64,000 nt of DNA from Chitinophagales bacterium (GTDB lineage Bacteria > Bacteroidota > Bacteroidia > Chitinophagales > UBA2359). Each line of letters opens with the position of its first letter. Position 1 is the stretch's first letter. The stretch lies in contig JAWKLZ010000001.1 in NCBI GenBank assembly GCA_041392475.1, forward strand, positions 2,046,001 through 2,110,000, given 5' to 3'. Shown in pieces: positions 55,708-64,000 of this stretch. The translations under genes were made by a program, and so were the position numbers. The notes beneath the pieces are model-generated. The model saw only the letters and a list, made by a program, of their open reading frames with translations. It did not search any database and was not told the origin of the DNA.

Positions 55708-55828
55708 ATTGTGTATGATTTCATATTCTCGATGACAAAAATAATTACCTACAATAAACGTTAAAATACTCACAACCCAATAGCTACTTCCGCTCTTAGT
55801 AATTTGTTCACTTCAAAATCCTTATTAT

Positions 55829-56632
55829 ATGAACATTTTCAAAGTCAATCATTTAGCAGCTTTTACCTTTAGCCTTTTATTAGGAATGACTTGCTTTTCT
55901 TTTTCTGCAAAAGCTCAATATGGTGGTAGTAACTCCTTCACCAACTTAGTGATTCGCCACAACATCGAACGCAGTATGCTTTCCAATAGAGTTTTTAACA
56001 ATATGAGAGCAAACGATATGCTCCGCAAAGATGGCAGTACTATCAATTCCACAGCACCCAAAGCAACTCCAAAACCCATAAGTGTCTTTGAAGCCTCTAC
56101 TCAACGCATAGTCACCAAAGAAGTACAAGACCAAACCACTAAGGAGCTATATGAACACGTATTGTGTAATTATGAAAATGTGGCACACAAAGATGGTTTT
56201 ATACCCAATGATATGGCATATGCACTGAATTATTACCTGATTCACAACTACATCATTTACCACAACTTATACTACCAACCCGAAGTCAATCCAAACGACC
56301 CAATGGCAGTTGTATGGGAAATGGCAAGGCAACAACAAACCCAACTAGATGTGGCGTATGAACGCTCTATTCACCGTCAATTTCAACAATTTATTGAAGG
56401 AAATGATCACTTCAAAAATATGACCAATGCCCAAAAACAAGAAGTGGCTGAATCTCTAGCGGTCACTACGGGAATGCTTTGGATGTTGTATGCCGACTAT
56501 TTGAAAACCAAAGACACTTCTGCTTATCCCGAAATTCAGAAAACAGCTTATAACAATTTGAAGATGTTGCTGGGAGAAAACGCAGATGTGGACAAACTGA
56601 AGGTAGGTTATACAGGGATGAGTTTTGAGTAA
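55829..56632 (+). CDS. Secreted DUF6683-like protein
   Basis: The 267-residue protein has a signal peptide (~1-30, ending SAKAQ). Its helical body is similar in pattern to DUF6683: a region like ELYEHVLCNYENVAHKDGFIPNDMAYALNYYLIHNYIIYH, then QFQQFIEGNDHFKNMTNAQKQEVAESLAVTTGML and a final helical tail. No catalytic motif is visible. The family name is from memory of the pattern; function is unknown. Confidence 0.65.
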   Translation: MNIFKVNHLAAFTFSLLLGMTCFSFSAKAQYGGSNSFTNLVIRHNIERSMLSNRVFNNMRANDMLRKDGSTINSTAPKATPKPISVFEASTQRIVTKEVQDQTTKELYEHVLCNYENVAHKDGFIPNDMAYALNYYLIHNYIIYHNLYYQPEVNPNDPMAVVWEMARQQQTQLDVAYERSIHRQFQQFIEGNDHFKNMTNAQKQEVAESLAVTTGMLWMLYADYLKTKDTSAYPEIQKTAYNNLKMLLGENADVDKLKVGYTGMSFE

Positions 56633-56689
56633 CAAAGATTCATTTTGTTGTACCCTATCCATTTTCAATAAAAAGTGTTTTTTTTGTGG

Positions 56690-57775
56690 ATGAAACGCAA
56701 AAAAATTCTGCTGATTTGCCCACATCCTGAAGATACAGCTCCTGGGCAGCGATTGAAGTATGAGCAATATTTGACCTATTTGCGGTCGGAGGGATATGAC
56801 ATTGATATTTCGCCATTTATGACCCTCCCCTTTTGGAATATAGTCTATAAAAAAGGTTATTTTCTGCAAAAGGTTTTTTGGACTTTGATGGGGTACTTAC
56901 GACGTGTAGGCGATTTGTTTCGATTGCCATTCTATGATGGTATATATATATTTTTGTGGGTTACGCCTTTTGGCCCGCCGATTTTCGAAAGGCTTTTTGT
57001 TTTCTTCAATGCAAAGGTGATTTATGACATTGACGATATGGTTTTTTTGCGGCACAGTAGTAGTGCCAATCGTTTTATGGAGGTATTTAAGGGGCGAGCG
57101 AAGCCTATTTATTTGATGAAAAAGGCAAAACATATCATCGTTTGCACTCCCCTACTCAATCAATTTGTGCAGCAATACAACCCAAATACAACGGATATTT
57201 CTTCAACAATCAATACGCAAACATACCTGCCAATCAACACTTATTCTAATGACCTTCAGGCACTCACAATTGGTTGGAGTGGCAGTCATAGCACTTCAAA
57301 ATATTTGTACTTGTTGAAAGATGTGTTTTTAGAACTTCAAAAAACACATTCCTTCAAATTGTTGGTGATTGGTGATCCACATTTTGAAATGGAAGGTATA
57401 GATTTGGAGGCAATCAAATGGGAGTCCGCAACAGAGGTACAAAATTTGCAACGCATAGATATTGGTGTATATCCTCTTCCTGATGAAGAGTGGGTATATG
57501 GTAAAAGCGGATTGAAGGCTTTGCAGTATATGACCTTAGGAATACCTACAGTGGCTACTGCAATTGGTGCAAACTTTAGGGTAATAGAAGACGGTGTTTC
57601 TGGTTTTTTGGTACAAAAAAATGAGGAATGGCTGAAAGTTTTACAACAATTGTTAGACAATCCATCTCTGAGAAAAGAAATTGGAGTAAAAGCAAGGCAA
57701 AGAGTACAAGATTATTACTCTATTGAAGCAAATAAACATAAATATTTAGATGCCTTTTCGAAAGTATTTAATTAA
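56690..57775 (+). CDS. Glycosyltransferase family 4-like protein
   Basis: The start at ATG 56690 gives MKRKKILLICPHPED, the usual GT-B opening; an ATG five codons earlier is less likely. The 361-residue protein has IYDIDDMVFL in the first lobe. In the second lobe it has IGWSGSHSTSKYL, LLVIGDPHF, IGVYPLPDEEWVYGKSGLKALQYMTLGIPTVAT and FLVQKNEEW. The acidic residue expected in EGFGxxxxE motifs is replaced by K-S-G-LKALQYM, as in several GT4 subgroups. It adds a sugar to a surface polymer or lipid; donor and acceptor are unknown. Confidence 0.88.
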   Translation: MKRKKILLICPHPEDTAPGQRLKYEQYLTYLRSEGYDIDISPFMTLPFWNIVYKKGYFLQKVFWTLMGYLRRVGDLFRLPFYDGIYIFLWVTPFGPPIFERLFVFFNAKVIYDIDDMVFLRHSSSANRFMEVFKGRAKPIYLMKKAKHIIVCTPLLNQFVQQYNPNTTDISSTINTQTYLPINTYSNDLQALTIGWSGSHSTSKYLYLLKDVFLELQKTHSFKLLVIGDPHFEMEGIDLEAIKWESATEVQNLQRIDIGVYPLPDEEWVYGKSGLKALQYMTLGIPTVATAIGANFRVIEDGVSGFLVQKNEEWLKVLQQLLDNPSLRKEIGVKARQRVQDYYSIEANKHKYLDAFSKVFN

Positions 57776-58089
57776 CAGATACTTACTTCATTTTATCATC
57801 TTCAAAACATACAGGTGACTGCATGAATTGAAGTCAAAAAGTGTAAATCACAAATGAAAATTTAGCTTATACGATAAAAATTTTCTTTTGTTACCTTTTT
57901 TGGCAAAGATTTTGATTCATATTAATCAGCCTGCTTTTGATAGCCCCTCTTAGTAGTATCCTGCTACTCATTCACAAGTCCACAAAATTATCTGAAACCC
58001 ATTCTTAATTGTTTAACCCCTATACCCTAAGCCTCTCAATCACAGGATTTCTGTATTGAGTATGTGTAGGACAAATGCTATGAATTGCC
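57776..58089. other. 314-base intergenic region, no gene seen
   Basis: AT-rich DNA with a weak GTAG-TATCCT-GCTAC-type hairpin near 57950-57970. It probably contains the 58090 promoter, but no box was convincing. Confidence 0.5.
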
Positions 58090-58554
58090 ATGTTAAAACG
58101 AACACTTTTTTTTGGGATGATTGCTGCCTGTTTTGTTGTGAATGTAGGGTATGCCAGCAATTATAATTCTACTACCTTACAATCGAACTGCAATACAAGC
58201 TGTGCAAACATTCCTTTAGGTACACCAACCCATCTTACTTCACAGGAGAATACAATGAGGAGTGAATTACCTAAAGATTTGATTTTTAAAGTAGTGATTG
58301 GAAACTTTGTCGAACCTTTAGATATCGAATGTAGTTTCTTGCGAAAAGTACGGGATGACTTAACCATCGAAAAGACGACACAAGGAACAGTACGTTATGC
58401 CATTGGAGCTTTCAGGGAATATAAAAGAGCAGAATCACACTGTGAAAGCTTGAAAGCTAAAGGATACCGTCATGCAAAGGTAATAGCTTATAGCCAAGAA
58501 GAAGTCTTGACAACACCAATGAAAGACTTACTCGAATTAATACAAACTCCTTGA
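58090..58554 (+). CDS. Secreted stand-alone SPOR-like protein
   Basis: The 154-residue protein has a signal peptide (~1-22, ending GYAS). The domain at ~58-140 matches the C-terminal domain of the PorE-like protein at 38511: DLIFKVVIGNF versus DLTFKVLIGPY, YAIGAFREYKRAE versus VLGPYESIAKAE, and AKVIAY versus TEVVAY. SPOR-like domains bind peptidoglycan denuded of peptides or interact in the envelope. An intrinsic terminator follows 30 bases after the stop, so it is monocistronic. Confidence 0.75.
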   Translation: MLKRTLFFGMIAACFVVNVGYASNYNSTTLQSNCNTSCANIPLGTPTHLTSQENTMRSELPKDLIFKVVIGNFVEPLDIECSFLRKVRDDLTIEKTTQGTVRYAIGAFREYKRAESHCESLKAKGYRHAKVIAYSQEEVLTTPMKDLLELIQTP

Positions 58555-58584
58555 TAATCAAATTTATAAAACACTTTCTGTACA

Positions 58585-58617
58585 AAACAGGTGGGTAATA
58601 TTCTCACCTGTTTTTTG
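58585..58617 (+). terminator. Intrinsic terminator of the SPOR-like gene
   Basis: A 10-bp stem, AAAACAGGTG / CACCTGTTTT, with an 11-base loop runs into a T-tract. Confidence 0.88.
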
Positions 58618-58712
58618 TTTTTACCTCGTAATGGAAATTAAATTGTAACCTTGCCTCAAAAAATTATTTATTTTTCTGTCAATGCACTATATTGCGAAAA
58701 AATAACAACAAC

Positions 58713-59096
58713 ATGAGCAAAATTCTTAGTGATTTACTTTACACAGAAGACCATGAATGGGTTAAAATTGATGGCGATATCGCTACTGTGGGCATTACCG
58801 ATCATGCTCAAAGCGAGTTGGGTGAGGTTGTATATGTAGAACTTCCTGATGTAGGAGATTCTTTCGATGTAGGAGATGAACTCGGTACTGTTGAATCGGT
58901 CAAAGCTGTATCAGAGATATTTGCACCGCTAAGTGGTGAAATAGTTGAAATCAATGAAGCATTGGAAGATGGCCCAGAACTTGTCAACAATGAGCCTTTT
59001 GGTGAGGGTTGGATGGTAAAAATAAAGATGAGCAATCCTGAGCAGACAGAGAATATGATGGACTCCAATAGTTATAGAGACCTAATAGGAGCATAA
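58713..59096 (+). CDS. gcvH: Glycine cleavage system H protein
   Basis: The start at ATG 58713 (MSKILSDLLYTEDHEWV) gives 127 residues; an ATG seven codons upstream adds a poly-Asn stretch and is unlikely. The lipoyl Lys64 is in ESVKAVSEIFAPLSGEIVEIN, and PFGEGWMVKIK near the end is conserved. It shuttles the aminomethyl group between GcvP, GcvT and GcvL. The other glycine-cleavage genes are not nearby, which is normal. Confidence 0.96.
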   Translation: MSKILSDLLYTEDHEWVKIDGDIATVGITDHAQSELGEVVYVELPDVGDSFDVGDELGTVESVKAVSEIFAPLSGEIVEINEALEDGPELVNNEPFGEGWMVKIKMSNPEQTENMMDSNSYRDLIGA

Positions 59097-59162
59097 GATT
59101 GCTATTTGGATTCTTCGTCTAATGAATGTTGGTTTTTTGGCAATTTTTGTGGAGTCTATAAA

Positions 59163-59241
59163 AACCTCGATAGTTTCGTAAAAAATTAAGGTTCAATAAA
59201 ATACCTATGTTATCTTTTCAAAAGATAAACTACCGAAGTCT
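59163..59241. repeat. Dispersed hairpin repeat, AGACTTT family, copy 5 (degraded)
   Basis: The arms AACCTCGATAGTTT and AAACTACCGAAGTCT pair imperfectly. The flanking CAATTTTTGTGGA and CACAGATTTTGTCAAA are also present around the copy at 32853, showing common origin. Confidence 0.7.
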
Positions 59242-59294
59242 CATTTCACAGATTTTGTCAAATAACCGATATATAAACCTCCAAAAGCTCTCAT

Positions 59295-59669
59295 TCAAAA
59301 CCCCTCCAGACGCACTCTAACAGGCATTATAAATTTTTTATTCACTTTTCGCTCTAATCTACAAAAGAAAGCGTTGTGAGTATCAGCGTAATGTGTAGGA
59401 GAAATAGTACTTACCTTCCATAAATCCATCTTCTTATCTAAATTGGGAACATAGCCAGCATCTTTTGAAGGAATTTCTTGCATATATGAGATAGGACTTG
59501 AATCAAGCAAGGTGAGTTGAATTGCAGCGGTAGTAAAATTTGAAGTATTTATGAGCCGATGATAAGTAGGTGTCTGAAGCTTAGGTTCAGTAAAAGTTTG
59601 GGCATTGCAAGAAATTGCAGTGAAAATGAAAAAACTGAAACAGTATAAATGTAAAGAAAAATGTTTCAT
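59295..59669 (-). CDS. Small secreted hypothetical protein
   Basis: The start at 59669 (MKHFSLHLYCFSFFIF) places a signal peptide at residues 1-~24; the cut would fall after SCNAQ. An ATG 11 codons upstream is less likely. The mature ~100 residues contain LLDSSPISYMQEIPSKDAGYVP and HNAFFCRLERKVNKKFIMPVRVRL. The end resembles a small beta domain. No family was recognised. Confidence 0.65.
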   Translation of the reverse strand: MKHFSLHLYCFSFFIFTAISCNAQTFTEPKLQTPTYHRLINTSNFTTAAIQLTLLDSSPISYMQEIPSKDAGYVPNLDKKMDLWKVSTISPTHYADTHNAFFCRLERKVNKKFIMPVRVRLEGF

Positions 59670-59884
59670 AGGATTTTTAATTATTAGACACTTGAAAACC
59701 AACCTAATTCATCCAATTATTCGTTGGTTTTCCGACTCTATATAGAACATCCAAACATACCTTATAGTTGTGTTCTTCTATCAAACGCAAGACTCTCCTC
59801 TACTTTATAAAATCTTACCTTCTCACATTTTTCCATTTTACGCTTATTGCTAGTACCTTTGACAGCTTAAACCAAACTGTATTC

Positions 59885-60769
59885 ATGATTCATACCATTG
59901 ACTTGCATTTTTTGGGGCATAGTCATTCTATAGCTTCTTACTTAGTAGAGACATCTGAAGGCCCTGTACTAATCGAAACAGGCCCACATTCTGTATTGCC
60001 TAACCTTCAAAAAGGTCTGGCAGCCAAAGGATATCGACTTGAAGACATTCAACACGTATTCCTCACCCACATTCACTTAGACCATGCTGGAGCAGCTTGG
60101 TGGTTTGCAGAACAAGGTGCTACCATCTATGTTCACCCTTTTGGATACCCCCATTTAGCTCATCCCGAGAAACTTTTACATTCGGCGAAGCGTATTTACC
60201 AAGATGAAATGCAAAAACTTTGGGGAGACATGAAACCCATTGCCGAGAGTCAGTTGGTAGCAGTTGAAAACGAAGATGAGTTTACCATTGGAGACACCAC
60301 CTTCAAAGCGTGGCATACACCTGGTCATGCGGTGCATCACATTGCTTGGCAGGTGGGCAAGAACTTGTTTACAGGAGATGTGGCAGGAGTGAAAATTGAA
60401 GGAGGAAAAGTTGTGCCTCCTTGTCCTCCTCCCGATATCAATTTGGAAGACTGGCAAGATTCGATTAAACTCATCCAATCTTTGGATGTTGACTGCTTGT
60501 ATTTGGTGCATTTTGGTGCAGTTCGGGATATTGAAAATCACCTCAATCACTTAGTAGATTGTCTTTGGGATTGGGCAAATTGGATCAAACCCTATTGGGA
60601 AAGCGGCAAAAGTGCAGCGGAAATCACTCCACTTTTTGAAGCCTACGCCCATCAGCAATTGGTGGATTTCGGTATTGACGCAGAAGGATGTGCAAGGTAT
60701 GAAGCGGCCAACCCTTCTTGGATGAGTGTAGCAGGTCTGATGCGTTATTGGCATAAAAAAACAGTTTAA
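59885..60769 (+). CDS. MBL-fold metallo-hydrolase
   Basis: The start at ATG 59885 (MIHTIDLHFLGH) gives 294 residues; earlier in-frame codons have no conservation. Metal-binding residues are seen in T61-H62-I-H64-L-D66-H67, a later His in WHTPGHAVHH and Asp in TGDVAGVK. YLVHFGAVRDIENH supplies the last His. This is a glyoxalase II-like enzyme of unknown substrate, cytoplasmic. Confidence 0.9.
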   Translation: MIHTIDLHFLGHSHSIASYLVETSEGPVLIETGPHSVLPNLQKGLAAKGYRLEDIQHVFLTHIHLDHAGAAWWFAEQGATIYVHPFGYPHLAHPEKLLHSAKRIYQDEMQKLWGDMKPIAESQLVAVENEDEFTIGDTTFKAWHTPGHAVHHIAWQVGKNLFTGDVAGVKIEGGKVVPPCPPPDINLEDWQDSIKLIQSLDVDCLYLVHFGAVRDIENHLNHLVDCLWDWANWIKPYWESGKSAAEITPLFEAYAHQQLVDFGIDAEGCARYEAANPSWMSVAGLMRYWHKKTV

Positions 60770-60804
60770 AAAAACATATTTTCATTTATTTAAAAAGTAA
60801 TCAA

Positions 60805-61746
60805 ATGATTTTTAAAAATTTGCTCTTTTCTTTATTGATCGTGGCAGCATTGGTAAGCTCCTGCAATGGAAAAGGTGGTAGTGCTGCAACAGCTCTAAAA
60901 ACTTCGCAAGATTCACTCGCTTATAGCTTGGGTGTTGATTATGCTGCAAGTTTGGAGGGAGCAGAAATCAAAGGACTGAATACAGATGCTTTCTCTAAAG
61001 CACTGAACGATGTTTTGGCAGGAAAAGAATTGGAAGTATCAGAAACGGAAGTTGCTCAACAAGTTCGTGATTTTGTGAGCAAAATGCGTAGTCCAGAAGC
61101 GACTCCTGAAGATAAAAACATCAGCGATGAAAAAATTGCATATGCTTTCGGTATTGACTATGGTAAAAACCTTCAAAAAAGCGGTTTAACGGATTTCAAT
61201 ACTGCTGCTTTTGAGAATGCTGTCAAAACTTCAATGGCAGGAGACAAAACCAAATTGATGATTGCCGCAGAAGATGCTACTGCTCTTATCCAAAAAGAAT
61301 TTTCGGCTTTACAAGCTAAAAAAGGTGCCGAAAACAAGGTGAAAGGCGAAGAATTTTTGACTGCAAACAAAGCTCGTGAAGGAGTGACTACTACTGATAG
61401 TGGTTTGCAATACGAAATCATCACCGAAGGTACTGGGCCAATCCCTACTGCTGAAGACAATGTGAAGGTTCACTACCACGGTACATTGATTGACGGTAAG
61501 GTATTTGACAGTTCAGTAGATCGTGGCGAACCCGCTTCTTTCCCTGTTGGCGGCGTAATCAGAGGATGGGTAGAAGCCCTTCAATTGATGCCTGTTGGTT
61601 CCAAATGGAAACTATTTATCCCTGCTGATTTGGCTTATGGTGAGCGTGGCGCAGGTGGTGATATTGGACCAAATGAAGCTTTGGTTTTTGAAGTAGAGTT
61701 GTTGGAGATTGTGAAGCCAGAAGCACCGGAAGACACAGAAAAATAA
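60805..61746 (+). CDS. FKBP-type peptidyl-prolyl isomerase lipoprotein
   Basis: The 313-residue protein has a lipoprotein signal (LVSSCNGKG, Cys ~20) and two alpha-helical Mip/FkpA-type N-terminal repeats (LAYSLGVDYAASL and IAYAFGIDYGKNL). A linker helix leads to a C-terminal FKBP domain (~200-305) with VKVHYHGTLIDGKVFDSSVDRGEP, VIRGWVEALQLMPVGSKWKLFIPADLAYG and LVFEVELLEI. It is an envelope folding helper that isomerises proline bonds. An intrinsic terminator follows. Confidence 0.94.
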   Translation: MIFKNLLFSLLIVAALVSSCNGKGGSAATALKTSQDSLAYSLGVDYAASLEGAEIKGLNTDAFSKALNDVLAGKELEVSETEVAQQVRDFVSKMRSPEATPEDKNISDEKIAYAFGIDYGKNLQKSGLTDFNTAAFENAVKTSMAGDKTKLMIAAEDATALIQKEFSALQAKKGAENKVKGEEFLTANKAREGVTTTDSGLQYEIITEGTGPIPTAEDNVKVHYHGTLIDGKVFDSSVDRGEPASFPVGGVIRGWVEALQLMPVGSKWKLFIPADLAYGERGAGGDIGPNEALVFEVELLEIVKPEAPEDTEK

Positions 61747-61772
61747 TGACTTAATAAATAGTAATTAAAACG

Positions 61773-61809
61773 AAAGGCGAAAGAATTGAATTATTCTTTC
61801 GCCTTTTTT
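61773..61809 (+). terminator. Intrinsic terminator of the FKBP gene
   Basis: A 14-bp stem, AAAGGCGAAAGAAT / ATTCTTTCGCCTTT, with a 6-base loop is followed by Ts. Confidence 0.93.
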
Positions 61810-61821
61810 ATGTGGTTTTGA

Positions 61822-62268
61822 TTACAAATCCTCAAAATGTGGCAAATCTTCAATAAAAGCATAACTATTGGCTTCATAGTCAATTTTGCAGCAATAATGC
61901 TCTAAACCATTGGTTACGAATAGATATTCTACTTTCAAGCTGATATTGTAGGCTGCAATTTGATCGAAAACTTGTTGAGTGATTTTCACATTTGGAGCCT
62001 TACATTCTACAATCAACACAGGCTGCCCCTTGCTATCATACGCCACAATATCAGTTCGACGTAATAATGTATTTACTCTCAATGCCTTTTCTACCGCCAA
62101 GAAACTCTTCGGATAAGCTCTATCTTTGACCATGAAGTGAAGAACATGCTGTCGAACCCATTCTTCGGGAGTCCACAAAAGATACTTTTTGCGAACAAGA
62201 CCCATGATATAATTTTTGTTGCCTACTGTTTTGAGAGAAATGGGGTATTCAGGGAAATTAAGCTGCAT
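61822..62268 (-). CDS. Type I restriction HsdR-N-like small nuclease-fold protein
   Basis: The 148-residue protein has the HSDR_N_2 pattern: RKKYLLWTPEEWVRQHVLHFMV, then RTDIVAYDSKGQPVLIVECKAPNVKITQQVFDQIAAYN. Asp in TDIV and E-x-K in VECKAP form a PD-(D/E)XK core. Stand-alone versions of this domain are very common in Bacteroidota and are not part of restriction systems. Function is unknown. It is monocistronic. Confidence 0.9.
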   Translation of the reverse strand: MQLNFPEYPISLKTVGNKNYIMGLVRKKYLLWTPEEWVRQHVLHFMVKDRAYPKSFLAVEKALRVNTLLRRTDIVAYDSKGQPVLIVECKAPNVKITQQVFDQIAAYNISLKVEYLFVTNGLEHYCCKIDYEANSYAFIEDLPHFEDL

Positions 62269-62340
62269 TTTTTGAAGTTTGAAATTGAAGTCTTATCAAG
62301 TGACTAGTCCTACAACAGGTTTACAAAAAACCATTGAAAA

Positions 62341-62505
62341 ATGACAAAAAAGAGTAAATTAGTGAAGGACTATCGCAAGTACCCAGAAAACCTAAAACGC
62401 AAGGTAGTCCAAGATTATTTATCAGACAAATTTAGCTATTCCGTTGGTGCGGAGTTGTACGAGTTGTCGGACAAAAGTGTGGTACGAGAATTTGTGAAAT
62501 GGCAT
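62341..62505 (+). pseudogene. Truncated transposase orfA (helix-turn-helix part)
   Basis: The first ~55 codons read MTKKSKLVKDYRKYPENLKRKVVQDYLSDKFSYSVGAEL in pattern, like the N-terminal HTH of IS3-type orfA proteins of Bacteroidota. After VREFVKW the frame enters sequence shared with the antisense oxidoreductase remnant, so the rest of the IS is gone. The ORF continues to 62565 only by chance. Confidence 0.65.
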
Positions 62506-62908
62506 TTTCGCCCTTCACTTGATTGTAGAAAAAAGGTGATTTTTTGGCAGCGCCCATTGCAGTGACTATCAAGTATTGTTTCGCCCCTTGCTGCAAAGCC
62601 ATTTCAGCCACACGAAGCGGGTATTCATAGTCCACTTTTTTGAAGCGTTCCTTGCTGCGAGCTTTTTTAATGGTCGTTCCCATACAGCAAAATACATCAT
62701 CCGCTTTCATCAAATGGGCATAGTCCTCCAATTTTTCAAAATCAATAATTTGTTCGTCCAGATTTGGGTGTGTTGTTCCGCTAAGGCAACGCCCCAAAGT
62801 GGTTACTTTCTCATATTACTCATTTTGCAGCAAAGCAGCCACACATTGACGACCAATCAAACCCGTTGCGCCAATCACCAATGCTGTTTTTTTTGTAGAA
62901 GAATTCAT
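62505..62908 (-). pseudogene. NAD(P)-binding oxidoreductase (HTATIP2-like SDR), broken
   Basis: From ATG 62908 it reads STKKTALVIGATGLIGRQCV, a Rossmann GATGxxG motif, then stops at TAA after LLQNE. The same frame resumes as YEKVTTLGR and goes on through ADDVFCCMGTTIKKARSKERF, YPLRVAEMALQQGAKQYLIVTAMGA and FFYNQVKGE, all typical of atypical SDRs. At KGEN the homology is lost where the orfA fragment begins. With one nonsense codon and a missing C-terminal half, it is not functional. Confidence 0.85.
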
Positions 62909-62962
62909 ATTTTTGGAAATCATTTATATTATCACTAACTTCATTTTCAATAAATTGGTTCA

Positions 62963-63448
62963 ATGAAATACCTACTCTTTTTAGCGATGCTTTCTTTGTG
63001 GCTGCAATGTGCGGACACCAATCAACAAACATCAGAAACCCAACAAAAAACAACAGCAATGGACAAAGACAAAGACGAGAATCAAGAACAAATAGACACA
63101 AAAAACAACGAAAAACCAAACTACCGCTATGTGGATGGCAGCAACAATACCTATGTGATTACGCCAACAAGCATAGACTACCAACCGATTGACAAAATGA
63201 TGAGTTCGAGTGGAGATTATGATGGGGGTGAACCTGTCACCAAGGATATTGACGAAACCCAATACGCTGCTATTCAAGCTGCAATGCAGGCAGCTATCGA
63301 AAATACGGCTGCCCATATTGAGAAGCGGGAAATGGGTTCGGGTTGGATAAGTGCAGCAGGGAAGTCCTACAAAATTGCTTATCGAGCGAAGGAGAAAGGG
63401 GCGATTGAGAAGGTTTTGAGGGAGGTGATTAAAACAAAATATGATTAA
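62963..63448 (+). CDS. Small lipoprotein, unknown function
   Basis: The 161-residue protein has a lipobox-type signal (LSLWLQC, Cys16). A Gln/Lys/Asp-rich linker (~20-50) leads to a compact domain with YRYVDGSNNTYVITPTSIDYQPI, SSSGDYDGGEPVTKDI and GSGWISAAGKSYKIAY. No family was recognised. Its stop overlaps the convergent gene end at 63445 by four bases. Confidence 0.7.
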   Translation: MKYLLFLAMLSLWLQCADTNQQTSETQQKTTAMDKDKDENQEQIDTKNNEKPNYRYVDGSNNTYVITPTSIDYQPIDKMMSSSGDYDGGEPVTKDIDETQYAAIQAAMQAAIENTAAHIEKREMGSGWISAAGKSYKIAYRAKEKGAIEKVLREVIKTKYD

Positions 63449-64000
63449 TAATTATATAAAATTCTGGCCTTACTTTTTTCAATATGGCATGAAAAGTTCC
63501 ATTTATCTATTTCTGAACAGACTTTATTGTACTCTTCTATATTATAGTCATTGATTGATACTGAGTAATATACAATCCTTTCTTTTATAAATCTTATTAT
63601 TTTTGAGTTCAGAAAACCTTCATTTAATAAATTTAACCTTTGAAATGAAGCATGCCTAATATCTTGATATACTGCAACTTGAACATATAGTCTATTGTCT
63701 GGATAATATTTATAATAATTCTCTTCTAAATAATTTTTCCTATCTAAATTAATATATTCTAATTGCTTATATCCTAATTCAGTAAGGTTTTGACATAAAG
63801 ATACTCCTTCAAAAACTGGAATAGCTTTTTTGATTAATTTTTTTTGTATGGAATCAATCTTTATTCTTGCTGAGTCAACTGCAATGGAATCAACTTTTAT
63901 TACTGTTGTGTCAATGGTGTAGGAAGTTGTATCAATATTATTATTAAAATTATAATCTATAGCACTAAATGTAATACTTGTTACTAACATGGAAAGAGCT
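63445..64000 (-). CDS. Hypothetical protein, partial at window edge, SPOR-like end
   Basis: The frame is open to base 64000, so the true start may lie outside; the first internal ATG is at 63990. A signal-like hydrophobic start, Asp/Ile/Val/Ser-rich segment (IDTTVIKVDSIAVDSARIKIDS) and a C-terminal part with LYVQVAVYQDIRHASFQRL suggest a secreted protein with a SPOR-like domain. The DNA is AT-rich. The assignment is tentative. Confidence 0.55.
   Translation of the reverse strand, partial: ALSMLVTSITFSAIDYNFNNNIDTTSYTIDTTVIKVDSIAVDSARIKIDSIQKKLIKKAIPVFEGVSLCQNLTELGYKQLEYINLDRKNYLEENYYKYYPDNRLYVQVAVYQDIRHASFQRLNLLNEGFLNSKIIRFIKERIVYYSVSINDYNIEEYNKVCSEIDKWNFSCHIEKSKARILYNY

Noticed and set aside
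62576..62938. 120-codon plus-strand ORF
   Set aside because: Antisense of the broken SDR, which has the clear family motifs.

Overview
The window comes from a member of the Bacteroidota. The evidence is type IX secretion (T9SS) C-terminal sorting domains at 19462-20271 and 47356-49359, SprB-like repeats, a PorE-like TPR/PD40/OmpA protein, TAnnTTTG -7 boxes, and little sign of Shine-Dalgarno sequences. The CHAT/TPR protein, the IPTL-CTERM protein and the many dispersed hairpins fit a Saprospirales/Lewinella-like lineage, but that placement is inference.

Layout. 0-2 kb: end of an ABC transporter ATPase, a probable chimeric membrane protein and a DUF6544-like protein. 2-10.4 kb is an accessory region: a large CHAT protease-STAND NTPase-TPR protein with a nearly identical 40-residue TPR array and one frameshift; a small Cys/His protein; a two-helix membrane protein; a RAYT transposase between REP-like hairpins; PIN-type and RelE-type toxin-antitoxin pairs on opposite strands; and three broken DUF433 antitoxin copies, two inside a duplicated ~265-bp segment. 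10.4-13.4 kb: a very AT-rich three-gene cassette of membrane and OmpA-like proteins. 13.5-20.3 kb: a 1932-residue modular secreted glycosidase and a T9SS cargo protein. 21.4 kb: tRNA-Met(CAT) and its terminator.

23.2-37.3 kb carries the clearest rearrangement. Two near-identical 1.33-kb insertion sequences lie in opposite orientation at 23248-24577 and 34003-35330, and everything between them has been inverted. The target duplications match only between opposite copies (8 bp CAATTTTG; 6 bp AACTTC). Undoing the inversion and removing a second, ISKra4-like element (35447-36772) restores a continuous 580-residue AAA-ATPase/PD-(D/E)XK gene (total 1743 nt, divisible by 3) and a clean stop for a 250-residue NRDE/TANGO2 protein. 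The inverted segment carries a TRAP-type binding lipoprotein, a sortilin-like propeller protein, a DUF4419 protein and a bifunctional nuclease-family protein.

37.4-64 kb is mostly ordinary chromosome: an O-methyltransferase, a PspC protein, the PorE-like protein, an IPTL-CTERM protein, cytochrome c maturation genes ccmE (CxxxY type) and ccmF, two LysM cell-wall enzymes, a T9SS adhesin-like protein, tex-trpF-trpB as a tight operon, a glycosyltransferase, gcvH, an MBL hydrolase and an FKBP isomerase. Near the right end is a small degenerate patch with a truncated transposase orfA and a broken NAD(P)-binding oxidoreductase. Four families of intergenic hairpin repeats are scattered through the window.
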